28,119 bases of DNA from an uncultured Altererythrobacter sp. (GTDB lineage Bacteria; Pseudomonadota; Alphaproteobacteria; Sphingomonadales; Sphingomonadaceae). This document shows, piece by piece, positions 7,746-15,200 of this stretch (within the stretch, counting starts at the first letter, position 1; each line of letters begins with the position of its first letter). Below the pieces are notes generated by a model that saw nothing but the letters and a program-made list of their open reading frames with translations, was not told the origin of the DNA and ran no database searches. The stretch spans positions 1 to 28,119 of the forward strand of contig CAMPIX010000024.1 of the NCBI GenBank assembly GCA_946886565.1. The letters are read 5' to 3'. The position numbers and the translations under genes are program-made.

Positions 7746-9185
7746 ATGGAATCACCCGAAAAGATCATCGACGACCTCACCCGGCTCTACGACGAGTCGG
7801 TCGAACGGCTGCGCGCCGATATCATCGCCTTCGCCCGCGAAGGCACGCTGCCCAAGCCCGAGAAGCGCAGCGACGGCAGCTACGCCTATCCGGAGATCCG
7901 CCTGCGCTTCCGCGGCGGATCGCGCCCCGCCGACAGCAGCCGCGCCTACGGCCGCCTCAACGCGCCGGGTATCTACGCGACCACGGTCACGCGCCCGCGC
8001 CTGTTCGCCGACTATCTCTCCGAACAGCTCCGCCTGATCGCGAGCGATTACGACGTCGACTGCGAGGTCGCGCTCTCGCGGCAGGAAATCCCCTTCCCCT
8101 ATGTGCTCGACGGCGCGGCGGGCGCCGAGCTGGCAGGGATCAGCCCCAACGAGCTCGCGCGGCACTTCCCCGCGACCGAACTCGCCGACATCGGCGACGA
8201 GCTCGCCGACGGGATCGAGCTCGGCGGCCCGGGCGACCCGATCCCGCTCTCGCTATTCGACGGGCTGCGCACCGATTTCAGCCTCGCCCGTCTTGCGCAT
8301 TACACCGGCACCGATCCGGCGCATTTCCAGCGGTTCATCCTGTTCACCAACTATAACCGCTACGTCGACGAGTTCGTCGACTGGGCGGGGGCGCAGCTCG
8401 GCAGCGACGAATGCACCGCGCTCGCCGGCGCGGGCGGGCTCTATCTCGAGACCCCGCGCGAAAACGCGCGCGCCGAGCTGTCGGACACCGCGTGGCGGCG
8501 GCACCAAATGCCCGCCTACCACCTGATGGGGAAGAACCGCGGCGGGATCACGCTGGTCAACATCGGCGTCGGCCCCTCGAACGCGAAGACGATCTGCGAC
8601 CACCTCGCGGTGCTGCGGCCCGAGGCGTGGCTGATGATCGGCCACTGCGGCGGCCTCAGGCCCAGCCAGAAGATCGGCGACTACGTGCTCGCGCACGCCT
8701 ATCTGCGCGACGACCACGTGCTCGATCCGGTCCTCCCGCCGGAGATTCCGCTGCCCGCGATCGCCGAAGTCCAGCAGGCGCTCGCCAGCGCGGCCGAGGA
8801 AGTCAGCGGCACGCAGGGCGCGAACCTCAAGCGGCGCATGCGCACCGGCACCGTCGTCACCACCGACGACCGCAACTGGGAGCTGCGCTACACCCAGTCC
8901 GCCCGCCGCCTTTCGCTGAGCCGCGCGGTCGGGATCGACATGGAAAGCGCGACCATCGCCGCGCAGGGCTACCGCTTCCGCGTCCCCTACGGCACGCTGC
9001 TGTGCGTGTCGGACAAGCCGCTGCACGGCGAGATCAAGCTGCCCGGCCAGGCGAACAAGTTCTACGAGGAAGCGATCGCCGCGCACCTCAAGATCGGCGT
9101 CACCACCTGCCGCCTCCTGCGCGAAGAAGGCAACCGCCTGCATTCGCGCAAACTGCGCGCATTCAACGAGCCGCCGTTTCGGTAA
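7746..9185 (+). CDS. amn: AMP nucleosidase
   Basis: The 479-residue product hydrolyses AMP to adenine and ribose 5-phosphate, a purine salvage and AMP-level control activity in the cytoplasm. The N-terminal AMP-nucleosidase-specific domain includes RLYDESVERLR and FILFTNYNRYVDEFVDW (about residues 200-215). The C-terminal phosphorylase-like domain contains ITLVNIGVGPSNAKTICDHL, MIGHCGGLR and the nucleoside-binding GIDMESATIAAQGYRF. The length matches the family (about 480). An upstream in-frame ATG at 7716 would add ten residues (SSKRRYWPQ) that do not look conserved. Neither start has a clear Shine-Dalgarno sequence, so the start is uncertain by 30 bp. The gene is convergent with the YbjN-like gene, one base apart. 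Confidence 0.95.
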   Translation: MESPEKIIDDLTRLYDESVERLRADIIAFAREGTLPKPEKRSDGSYAYPEIRLRFRGGSRPADSSRAYGRLNAPGIYATTVTRPRLFADYLSEQLRLIASDYDVDCEVALSRQEIPFPYVLDGAAGAELAGISPNELARHFPATELADIGDELADGIELGGPGDPIPLSLFDGLRTDFSLARLAHYTGTDPAHFQRFILFTNYNRYVDEFVDWAGAQLGSDECTALAGAGGLYLETPRENARAELSDTAWRRHQMPAYHLMGKNRGGITLVNIGVGPSNAKTICDHLAVLRPEAWLMIGHCGGLRPSQKIGDYVLAHAYLRDDHVLDPVLPPEIPLPAIAEVQQALASAAEEVSGTQGANLKRRMRTGTVVTTDDRNWELRYTQSARRLSLSRAVGIDMESATIAAQGYRFRVPYGTLLCVSDKPLHGEIKLPGQANKFYEEAIAAHLKIGVTTCRLLREEGNRLHSRKLRAFNEPPFR

Positions 9186-9186
9186 A

Positions 9187-9672
9187 CTATTCGGCCCGCT
9201 CCTCCGCGAACACGACATCGGAGGCATTTTCGATCGCGCCGCTGAAAGAAAGGACCCCTGAGAGGAACACCTTGGTCGGGATGCCGTCGCCGGTGACGAC
9301 GTCCCAGATGATGTATGGGTCGCCCTCGCCGTCGAGACGCACGCTGGTGAAGCGATACTTGGTGCTCAGTTCCAACGCACCCGCCGCGGTCCACGGCTGC
9401 TTGCGGTCGAATCCCGCCGAATACTGGAGCGAATCGCACCCGTCGTGCGTGGCCTCGTCGCAGCCGTAGAAATAGATCTGGGTCGATATCCCCGACAATT
9501 CGGTGAGGATCATCGGATCGCCGACCCCATCGGTGTCGAGCTCCGCTTCGTAGCCCGCCGCCTCCAGCGCGCTGACGATGCCTTGCGGATCACTGGCCGT
9601 GACTGTCGCTTCCTGGGCGGCGAGCGGCGCCGCCGACAGCATGAACACAGTTACAGTGAGAAGCTTCTTCAT
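9187..9672 (-). CDS. YbjN domain-containing exported protein
   Basis: The protein has 161 residues. The ATG at 9672 gives a clean signal peptide (MKKLLTVTVFMLSAAPLAAQ, likely cut near residue 20) and has GGAGGGG 8 bases upstream, so it is preferred over an upstream in-frame start. The mature part shows the YbjN pattern: DPQGIVSALEAAGYEAEL, DTDGVGDPMI, IYFYGCDEATHDGCDSLQY with two cysteines that may pair, then a YRFTSVRLDGEGD stretch. YbjN proteins are described as type III chaperone-like or sensory regulators, but the exported sphingomonad versions have no assigned function that I know. It is periplasmic by inference from the signal peptide. Confidence 0.8.
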   Translation of the reverse strand: MKKLLTVTVFMLSAAPLAAQEATVTASDPQGIVSALEAAGYEAELDTDGVGDPMILTELSGISTQIYFYGCDEATHDGCDSLQYSAGFDRKQPWTAAGALELSTKYRFTSVRLDGEGDPYIIWDVVTGDGIPTKVFLSGVLSFSGAIENASDVVFAEERAE

Positions 9673-9753
9673 CGCCAATTCCCCTCCAGACGGCCGACGG
9701 TAAAAATTGCCCGAGATCGTGGCGACGCGCAACTCACTATTGCCGCATGGCCC

Positions 9754-10659
9754 TTATCCCGCCCCCTTCGTCTTCGTCTTGCCCGCTTTCGCGTTCGCGG
9801 CGATGAAATCGATCACCATCCCCGCGATATCCTTGCCCGTCGCGGCCTCGATGCCTTCCAGGCCGGGGGAGGAGTTGACCTCCATGATCACCGGGCCGTG
9901 ATTGGAGCGCAGCATGTCGACGCCGCAGACGTTGAGGCCCATGCGCTTCGCGGCGCGCACGGCGGTCGAGCGTTCCTCGGGCGTGATCTTGATCAGTTGC
10001 GCGCTGCCGCCGCGGTGGAGGTTGGAGCGGAAGTCGTCGGGCGCGCCGGTGCGCTTCATCGCGGCGACAACCTTGCCGCCGATCACAAGCGCGCGGATGT
10101 CGGTGCCGCCGGCTTCCTTGATGAATTCCTGCACCAGGATGTTGACGTTGGCGCCGCGGAACGCCTCGATCACCGACTTGGCGCTCGCTTCGGTCTCGGC
10201 GAGCACGACGCCGATCCCCTGCGTCCCCTCGAGCAGCTTGATCACCACCGGCGGACCTTTGACCGCCTTGATGATCTCGCTGGTCTGCTTGGGGTCGTGC
10301 GCGAAGGCGGTCAGCGGCAGGCCGAGCCCATGCTTGGCGAGGATCTGCATCGAACGCAGCTTGTCCCGGCTGCGGCCGATCGCGACGCTTTCGTTCAACG
10401 GCCACACGCCGCTCATCTCGAACTGGCGCAGAATCGCGAGCCCGTAGTTGGTGATCGACGCGCCGATACGCGGGATCACCGCGTCGTAGCCGCCGATCGT
10501 CTCGCCGTTGTAACTTACCGTGGGGCGATGGCTGGCGATGTGCACGGTGCAGCGCAGCGTGTTCAGGATATCGAGCGTATGGCCGCGCGCCTCCGCCGCC
10601 TCGACCAGCCGGCGATGCGAATAGAGCCCGGCATTGCGCGCGAGCATGGCGATTTTCAT
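9754..10659 (-). CDS. rimK: Ribosomal protein bS6 alpha-L-glutamate ligase RimK
   Basis: The 301-residue ATP-grasp protein aligns by eye along its length with E. coli Rim[10 protein letters not shown] start, [72 protein letters not shown] and [14 protein letters not shown]. RimK adds glutamate residues to the C-terminus of ribosomal protein bS6 using ATP. I chose the ATG at 10659, which matches the E. coli start; an ATG 33 bases earlier would overlap the preceding gene. The RimB-like protease gene lies 10 bp upstream on the same strand, reproducing the rimB-rimK association known from Pseudomonas. The C-terminus ends in a short Lys/Gly-rich tail. Confidence 0.94.
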   Translation of the reverse strand: MKIAMLARNAGLYSHRRLVEAAEARGHTLDILNTLRCTVHIASHRPTVSYNGETIGGYDAVIPRIGASITNYGLAILRQFEMSGVWPLNESVAIGRSRDKLRSMQILAKHGLGLPLTAFAHDPKQTSEIIKAVKGPPVVIKLLEGTQGIGVVLAETEASAKSVIEAFRGANVNILVQEFIKEAGGTDIRALVIGGKVVAAMKRTGAPDDFRSNLHRGGSAQLIKITPEERSTAVRAAKRMGLNVCGVDMLRSNHGPVIMEVNSSPGLEGIEAATGKDIAGMVIDFIAANAKAGKTKTKGAG

Positions 10660-10669
10660 GGCCGCAAGT

Positions 10670-11113
10670 TCATGGTTTGTAACCTTTTTCAACCTCGAGA
10701 CCGGGCGTCTGCAGCCACGAATGCCCCGAGTCGACGACGAACCTGCGCCTTAGCGCAGATCGGCCGATAAGCATCGGGAATTTCATGTCCGACCGGTCGG
10801 CGAGGCTGATCTCGGCACGGAATTCGAGATCGCCGATTCTGAGCGGCGTCTTGATGACATAGCGCAGCTGCGTCTCGCCGTTCGAACTGGTGATGCCGCG
10901 CCGGTCCACGTGCACCGCTTCGCACACCTGGCGCACGTGCTGACGCTCGTAGTCCATCGCGAAGCGCACGTATTCCTCGCCGTCACGCTCGAACCGGTCG
11001 AGCACCGTGGCGTGGAGCGAGGAGGTGCGCGCGCCGGTGTCGATCTTGGCCGGCACCTCGTGCAGCCCGAGCTCGGGCAGGTGGACGAGCTCGCGCCACC
11101 CCACGATCGGCAT
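10670..11113 (-). CDS. RimB-like retropepsin-type protease (putative 'ATP-dependent zinc protease' family, PF05618)
   Basis: The 147-residue protein has the family signature [16 protein letters not shown], with the aspartic-protease-like DTGA at residues 25-28, then [35 protein letters not shown] at the C-terminus. Despite the historical zinc protease name, the fold is considered retropepsin-like. In Pseudomonas the homologue RimB acts with RimK in controlling bS6 glutamylation, and the gene order here (this gene, 10 bp, rimK) supports the same role. The start is uncertain: ATG at 11113 is used here, but a TTG at 11134 overlaps the stop of the preceding small ORF (ATTGA) and would add seven residues. 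Neither has a clear ribosome binding site, so translational coupling is likely. Confidence 0.85.
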   Translation of the reverse strand: MPIVGWRELVHLPELGLHEVPAKIDTGARTSSLHATVLDRFERDGEEYVRFAMDYERQHVRQVCEAVHVDRRGITSSNGETQLRYVIKTPLRIGDLEFRAEISLADRSDMKFPMLIGRSALRRRFVVDSGHSWLQTPGLEVEKGYKP

Positions 11114-11130
11114 GCGTTTGGGTTTGACGG

Positions 11131-11229
11131 TCAATCGACGATCGCCAGTGCGCCGCCGCTCGCAGGCTCCCCGGTCGGCGTGCAACCGAGGAGCGCCGCG
11201 AAGGGCAGCAGGGCAAAGCGCTTCACCAT
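11131..11229 (-). CDS. Candidate 32-residue lipoprotein
   Basis: A small ORF, MVKRFALLPFAALLGCTPTG plus twelve further residues, fits exactly between the M2 peptidase gene and the RimB-like gene. It has a short basic N-region, a hydrophobic core and a lipobox (LLGC, lipidated Cys16 if real), leaving only about 17 mature residues. Its ATG overlaps the peptidase stop (ATGGTGA) and its stop overlaps a possible TTG start of the next gene, which is the arrangement expected for coupled translation. No homologue or function is recognised. It may be a real lipopeptide anchored in the envelope, or merely a coupling ORF that carries ribosomes to the RimB-like gene. Confidence 0.45.
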   Translation of the reverse strand: MVKRFALLPFAALLGCTPTGEPASGGALAIVD

Positions 11230-13082
11230 CCGGTCGGCTTGCCCTCGTTCTGCTCGTCGAGCCACGCCTTGAGCGGCGCGAAATATTCGAGCATCGGCTT
11301 CGCGCTCATCTCGCGGGTGCCGGTGAAGGCCTCGAGCGCGTCGGGCCACGGCTTGCTCGCGCCCATTTCAAGCATCGCGTTGAGGTTCTTGCCCACTTCC
11401 TCGTTGCCGTAGAAGCTGCAGCGGTGGAGCGGCCCTTCCCAGCCGGCCTGCTCGCACGCCGCCTGGTAGAACTGGAACTGCAGGATCCGCGCGAGGAAGT
11501 AGCGCATGTAGGGCGTGTTGCCCGGGATGTGATACTTCGCGCCCGGATCGAACGCATCCGCCGGACGCGTGGCGGGCGGGATGATACCCTGATAGTCGCG
11601 CTTCAGATCGACCCACGCGGTGTTGTACTCCGCCGGAGTGATCGAGCCGTCGAACACGCCCCAGCGCCACTTGTCGACCAGCAGGCCGAAGGGCAGGAAC
11701 GCGACCTTGTCCATCGCCTGGCGCAGCAGCAGCCCGATGTCCTTCTCCGGCCCCGGCACCTGCGCGCGCTCGAGCAGGCCGATCTGCACCAGATATTCGG
11801 GCGTGATCGAGAGCGCGATCATGTCGCCGATCGCTTCATGAAAGCCGTCATTGGCGCCGTTGAGATAGAGATAGGGCTGGTCGTTGTACGCCCGCTGGTA
11901 GTAGTTGTGGCCCAGCTCGTGGTGGATGGTGATGAAGTCGTCCGCATTCACCTTGGTGCACATCTTGATCCGCAGATCGTCGACGTTGTCGATGTTCCAC
12001 GCGCTGGCGTGGCAGACGACCTCGCGATCGGCCGGCTTGACGAACATCGAGCGCTGCCAGAACGTCTCGGGCAGCGGCGCGAAGCCGAGCGAGGAGAAGA
12101 AGCCCTCGCCCGTCTTGACCATGTCCAGCGGCTGCTTGCCCTGCGCTTCCAGCAATTCGCCGATGTCGTAGCCGAGATCGCCCGAACCCTCGGGCGCGAC
12201 CAGCGGGTAGATGTTGCCCCATTCCTGCGCCCACATATTGCCGAGCAGATCGGCGCGGATCGGGCCGGTCGCGGGCTGCACCTCGTCGCCGTATTTCTCG
12301 TTGAGCTTCCAGCGGACGTAAGTGTGCAGCGCTTCGTAGAGCGGCTTGGTCTCCTGCCACAGCCGCTCGGTCATGGCGGTGAATTCCTCGGGCTCCATGT
12401 CGTAGGCCGAACGCCACATCACGCCGACATTGTCGAAGCCCAGCTCGACCGCGCCTTCGTTGGCGATCTCGACCATGCGGACGTACTGGTCCTTCATCGG
12501 CGCGCCGACATTGTCGTGCCAGCTGGTCCACATCTCGGCGTATTCCTCGGGCGTGTGCTCGAGATTGCCCATCTCGGCCTCGATGTCCGAGCCCGAGATC
12601 GGCTGGCCGTTGAGCGTGCCCTTGCCCTTGCCGTACTGGCTCTGGAGATCGGTCGCGATCGTGTTGAGCTCGGTCGCCGCGCCTTCGGTAGTCGGCGCAG
12701 GCAGGACGATGCCGTTGCGCAGGATATTCAGCTTGCGCGCCACGTCGGGATCGAGCCCCTCGACCTGCGCGTACTTGGCCGCTTCGAGCGCGTACTTGAC
12801 CGACTTCTCGGTCCCTTCGGCGCCGGCCTGCGCGGCCATCGCGTCGGTATCCGGGGTGATGTAGGTCGCGTTGACCCAGAACACGCGGCTCGCGTCGACC
12901 GAATAGTCGAACAGGTCCTTCTCGACCATCGCCACCCAGGCCTTGGCGCCTTCGGGCGTGAGCGGGTACTGCTCGGCGGCGGCGTGTTCGGAATGATCCA
13001 TCGCCGCCGGCGCTTCCTGCGCATAGGCAGGGGCGGCGAGCGAAATGGCGAGCGCGGCAAGCGCGACGGGGGCGAACTTCAT
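11223..13082 (-). CDS. M2 family metallopeptidase (ACE-like peptidyl-dipeptidase), exported
   Basis: The 619-residue product starts with a signal peptide (MKFAPVALAALAISLAAPAYA, cut after AYA). The catalytic zinc motif HELGH is at residues 388-392 within TIHHELGHNYYQ, and the third zinc ligand Glu416 lies in GFHEAIGD, 24 residues after the second His, exactly the spacing of angiotensin-converting enzyme. VFWVNATYIT near the N-terminus and NTPYMRYFLARILQFQFYQAAC near the C-terminus are also M2-typical. The enzyme should cleave C-terminal dipeptides from peptides in the periplasm. A His/Glu-rich stretch (MDHSEHAAAEQ) follows the signal peptide. The start has AGAGGA 11 bases upstream. It is the first gene of a leftward set with the small lipoprotein, RimB-like and rimK genes. 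A perfect palindrome 50 bases upstream may regulate it. Confidence 0.94.
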   Translation of the reverse strand: MKFAPVALAALAISLAAPAYAQEAPAAMDHSEHAAAEQYPLTPEGAKAWVAMVEKDLFDYSVDASRVFWVNATYITPDTDAMAAQAGAEGTEKSVKYALEAAKYAQVEGLDPDVARKLNILRNGIVLPAPTTEGAATELNTIATDLQSQYGKGKGTLNGQPISGSDIEAEMGNLEHTPEEYAEMWTSWHDNVGAPMKDQYVRMVEIANEGAVELGFDNVGVMWRSAYDMEPEEFTAMTERLWQETKPLYEALHTYVRWKLNEKYGDEVQPATGPIRADLLGNMWAQEWGNIYPLVAPEGSGDLGYDIGELLEAQGKQPLDMVKTGEGFFSSLGFAPLPETFWQRSMFVKPADREVVCHASAWNIDNVDDLRIKMCTKVNADDFITIHHELGHNYYQRAYNDQPYLYLNGANDGFHEAIGDMIALSITPEYLVQIGLLERAQVPGPEKDIGLLLRQAMDKVAFLPFGLLVDKWRWGVFDGSITPAEYNTAWVDLKRDYQGIIPPATRPADAFDPGAKYHIPGNTPYMRYFLARILQFQFYQAACEQAGWEGPLHRCSFYGNEEVGKNLNAMLEMGASKPWPDALEAFTGTREMSAKPMLEYFAPLKAWLDEQNEGKPTGW

Positions 13083-13131
13083 GGGGTTGGCGTCCTCTCG
13101 AATTGAAAACCGGTTGCGATTGATACCGGCC

Positions 13132-13147
13132 TAGTGTCGCGACACTA
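13132..13147. promoter_or_regulatory. Perfect 16-bp palindrome upstream of the M2 peptidase, candidate operator
   Basis: TAGTGTCGCGACACTA is self-complementary over all 16 bases and ends 50 bases before the M2 peptidase start codon. On the reverse strand TTAGTG, 17 bases and TATCAA form a weak promoter-like pair in which the palindrome covers the spacer and upstream hexamer, so a bound dimeric regulator would block transcription. The regulator is unknown. Confidence 0.5.
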
Positions 13148-13148
13148 A

Positions 13149-13166
13149 CCTGAGGCGTGCCTCAGG
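13149..13166. repeat. Short perfect hairpin next to the palindrome
   Basis: CCTGAGGC, a GT loop, then GCCTCAGG form an 8-bp perfect inverted repeat one base away from the 16-bp palindrome. It overlaps the first three bases of the large element that follows. It may be a second regulator site or a structural edge of the element. There is no T-tract to make it a terminator. Confidence 0.45.
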
Positions 13167-13432
13167 GTCCAGACCCATAACTGGCAACGGCCGGGATCGC
13201 CGGGAGGGGGCGGCTGGCTAGGAGCGCAGCGCAGCCGCGTAGCATCGCTACGCGCAAGCAAGCGACGACGTCCAGCCGCCCCCTCCCGGCGACCGCAGAG
13301 CGGCGGATGGATTTTACTCCAAGGCAGCGTCCCTCGTCGGTCACGATGCATTTGCATCGCTCCCTCCTCGCTCCTTGCCTTGAACCAAAATCCATTCCGT
13401 CACGGCCATTGTCAGTTATGGGTCTGGACCCT
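13164..13432. repeat. 269-bp element with 29-bp terminal inverted repeats and two internal stem-loops
   Basis: The outer arms 13164-13192 and 13404-13432 match at 27 of 29 positions (AGGGTCCAGACCCATAACTG core). Inside are two independent nested palindromes. The first has perfect 20-bp arms at 13198-13217 and 13272-13291, with an inner hairpin CGCGTAGC-ATC-GCTACGCG at 13236-13254. The second has arms at 13307-13326 and 13376-13395 (ATGGATTTT and CAAGGCA conserved), with an inner hairpin CGATGCA-TT-TGCATCG at 13344-13359. The whole would fold as a three-way junction. No gene is evident in this stretch of more than 300 bases. The right arm abuts the stop codon of the neighbouring membrane protein gene. 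It looks like a non-autonomous, MITE-like repeat or a structured RNA. No target-site duplication is obvious. Confidence 0.8.
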
Positions 13433-13434
13433 CA

Positions 13435-13944
13435 TCAAGACGAACGCCCGACAAATCGACGAACGACGAGCCCGGCGAGGATGCCGACGAAGGTCGCGAT
13501 CCAGGCTATGATCTTGACCGGTTGCACGGTGGCGGCGGTGGCGGCCAGTACGTCGGCGCCCTGACCCTCAACGAGCTGGATCAGCTGGCACACCGTCTCG
13601 ACATAATCGGTCACGCCGAATACGATCGCGCCGGCGAGCACGGCGTCGCCGATCAGCCGCATCACGCCTCCGCCGCTCGCGCGCAGCATCCGCCCGCCGA
13701 GCGCCGCGCCGACGGTATAGACACCGATGAACGCGAGGTCGGCAATCATCGCGATCCGCGCGGCGCCGTACACGCCCGCCGCGCGCCATGCGGAATGGAT
13801 GCGCTCGACCTCTGCCGCGCTGCCGGCGGCCTGATGATCGCCGATCCCGCCGGGCACCGCATCGAGCACCAGCGGCAGGTGCAGCCACAGCACCACTGCG
13901 AACAGCGCGAGCCCTCCCAGCCACCAGGCGAGGAAGGCGCGCAC
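13435..13944 (-). CDS. Hypothetical small integral membrane protein
   Basis: The product has 169 residues from the GTG at 13944 (VRAFLAWWLGGLALFAVVLW). Four hydrophobic segments are visible: residues about 5-25, 65-85 (ARIAMIADLAFIGVYTVGAAL), 98-115 and a C-terminal one (IIAWIATFVGILAGLVVRRF), so it is a four-helix inner membrane protein. I do not recognise the family. The GTG was preferred because it lies 4 bases past the hydrolase stop and follows GGGGAGG about 10 bases upstream; a longer ATG version would overlap the hydrolase by 38 bp. It is the last gene of the GFA-hydrolase-membrane protein set. The stop codon lies 2 bases from the arm of the 269-bp repeat, which may serve as its transcript end. 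Confidence 0.65.
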   Translation of the reverse strand: MRAFLAWWLGGLALFAVVLWLHLPLVLDAVPGGIGDHQAAGSAAEVERIHSAWRAAGVYGAARIAMIADLAFIGVYTVGAALGGRMLRASGGGVMRLIGDAVLAGAIVFGVTDYVETVCQLIQLVEGQGADVLAATAATVQPVKIIAWIATFVGILAGLVVRRFVGRSS

Positions 13945-13948
13945 CGCC

Positions 13949-14710
13949 TCAGTCCTCCCCGCCGAGGAAGTCGACCAGCGCGTCACCGAGCGCGCCTTCC
14001 GTGACCGAGCTCATATGCGTGCCGGGGATTTCGACGTGCCGCGCATCGGGCAGCGCCTCCGCCAGCTTCGCCGCCGAGCCGTTGTCGTCGTCCTTGTCGC
14101 CGCACAGCACCATCGTCGGCATGGCGATCTTCACGAGCTCCTCGGGCGCGGTGTCGTCGACCGCCTGAAGCAGCAGTCGCGCCGCCTCGCGGTCCACCTT
14201 CATCGTCTTCATGAAGCTCACCGCCATGAACGCCGCATCGCTACGCCCGATGCTGTCGAACCTGTCGATCGCATCGATGAAGAACGCCGAGCGCCGACTC
14301 CACCCGGCCAGCCCCTCCAGCCCCATGCCCGCCAGCACCAGCCGCCGCGGCCGCAATCCCTCGATAACGCTGCGCGCCGCGGTCCGCGCGCCGAGCGAGA
14401 AGCCGACGAGGTCGTAATCCTCGAGCCCCAGCGCCTCGACCAGCGCGGCGACGTCTTTCGCCAGCACGCCCGGCGGATAGGCCGCCGGATCGTGCGGCTT
14501 CGCACTCTCCCCATGCGCGCGCAGATCGGGCATCACCGCCTCGAACCCGGCGTCGGCGAGCTTCTTCGCATGCCCGAACCTGATCCAGTTCATCTCCGCG
14601 CTCGAGAACAGCCCGTGCAGCAGCAGCACCGGGCGGCCCTCGCCCACGCGATGCACCGCGAGCTCGGTGCGGTCGAACGAGGCGATTTTCTCGGTGGTCG
14701 TCCCGCTCAC
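13949..14710 (-). CDS. Alpha/beta fold hydrolase
   Basis: The 253-residue protein has the alpha/beta hydrolase order: oxyanion-hole HGLFSS (residues 32-37), DLRAHGES (62-69), nucleophile elbow GFSLGA with Ser105, a lid-like region (about 125-165), the acid CGDKDDDNG and the His in IPGTHMSSV near the C-terminus. The substrate cannot be deduced; general esterase or lactonase-type activity is possible. The GTG start at 14710 overlaps the stop of the GFA-family gene (CAGTGAG), indicating coupled translation. An upstream in-frame ATG lies inside that gene and is less likely. Confidence 0.88.
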   Translation of the reverse strand: MSGTTTEKIASFDRTELAVHRVGEGRPVLLLHGLFSSAEMNWIRFGHAKKLADAGFEAVMPDLRAHGESAKPHDPAAYPPGVLAKDVAALVEALGLEDYDLVGFSLGARTAARSVIEGLRPRRLVLAGMGLEGLAGWSRRSAFFIDAIDRFDSIGRSDAAFMAVSFMKTMKVDREAARLLLQAVDDTAPEELVKIAMPTMVLCGDKDDDNGSAAKLAEALPDARHVEIPGTHMSSVTEGALGDALVDFLGGED

Positions 14711-15159
14711 TGCGGCGGCTCCGCGCCGGCATCTTTCCACTTCTGGACCAGCACGCCGTATTCGTCGGTGCGGATGCGCGGCAGGCCGGCGGTGTCGATC
14801 CAGGCTTCGTGAATCAAGCTCTCAATGCCGAAATGGTGCTTGGGGCGGAAATCGGAGGGATCGTCGAAGCTGCCGACGGTCAGGTCCATCTTGTCGCTGC
14901 CCTCGTTGAAGCGGAAGCCCAGCGGGGTGCCGCAGCGCGCGCAGAACGGGCGCGCCGCGATCGGCGAGCTCGCGTACCAATCGGGCTCGCCCTCCCACGC
15001 GATTTCCGCCTGAAGCACGTTGACGAAGCTCGCCGCGAATCCGCCCGTGGCGCGCTGGCACATCCGGCAGTGGCACAGGTAGGCGTCGGCGGGATCGACT
15101 TGCGAGGTGTAGCGCACGCGGCCGCACTGGCAGCCGCCGGTCTTGTTGGCTTTACTCAT
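14707..15159 (-). CDS. GFA family protein (CENP-V/GFA zinc domain)
   Basis: The 150-residue protein carries the conserved zinc cysteines of the glutathione-dependent formaldehyde-activating (GFA) family: C10 and C12 in GGCQCGRVRY, C29-x-C31-xx-C34 in LCHCRMCQRATGG and C73-xx-C76 in FCARCGTPLGF. Members are thought to bind thiol adducts, but many, including this one, have no proven substrate. The ATG at 15159 begins right before the first cysteine pair. The gene is divergent from marR-emrA-emrB, with a 28-bp inverted repeat between them, and overlaps the downstream hydrolase gene. The arrangement suggests that the MarR protein may control both sides. Confidence 0.9.
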   Translation of the reverse strand: MSKANKTGGCQCGRVRYTSQVDPADAYLCHCRMCQRATGGFAASFVNVLQAEIAWEGEPDWYASSPIAARPFCARCGTPLGFRFNEGSDKMDLTVGSFDDPSDFRPKHHFGIESLIHEAWIDTAGLPRIRTDEYGVLVQKWKDAGAEPPQ

Positions 15160-15200
15160 GCCGCGAGGATTTACACCCGCCCGAACCCCGTGCAAGCGCC

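Noticed and set aside
13344..13359. ATTTGCAT-containing hairpin resembling an octamer transcription-factor site
   Set aside because: Octamer sites are eukaryotic; here it is simply the loop end of an internal stem of the 269-bp element.
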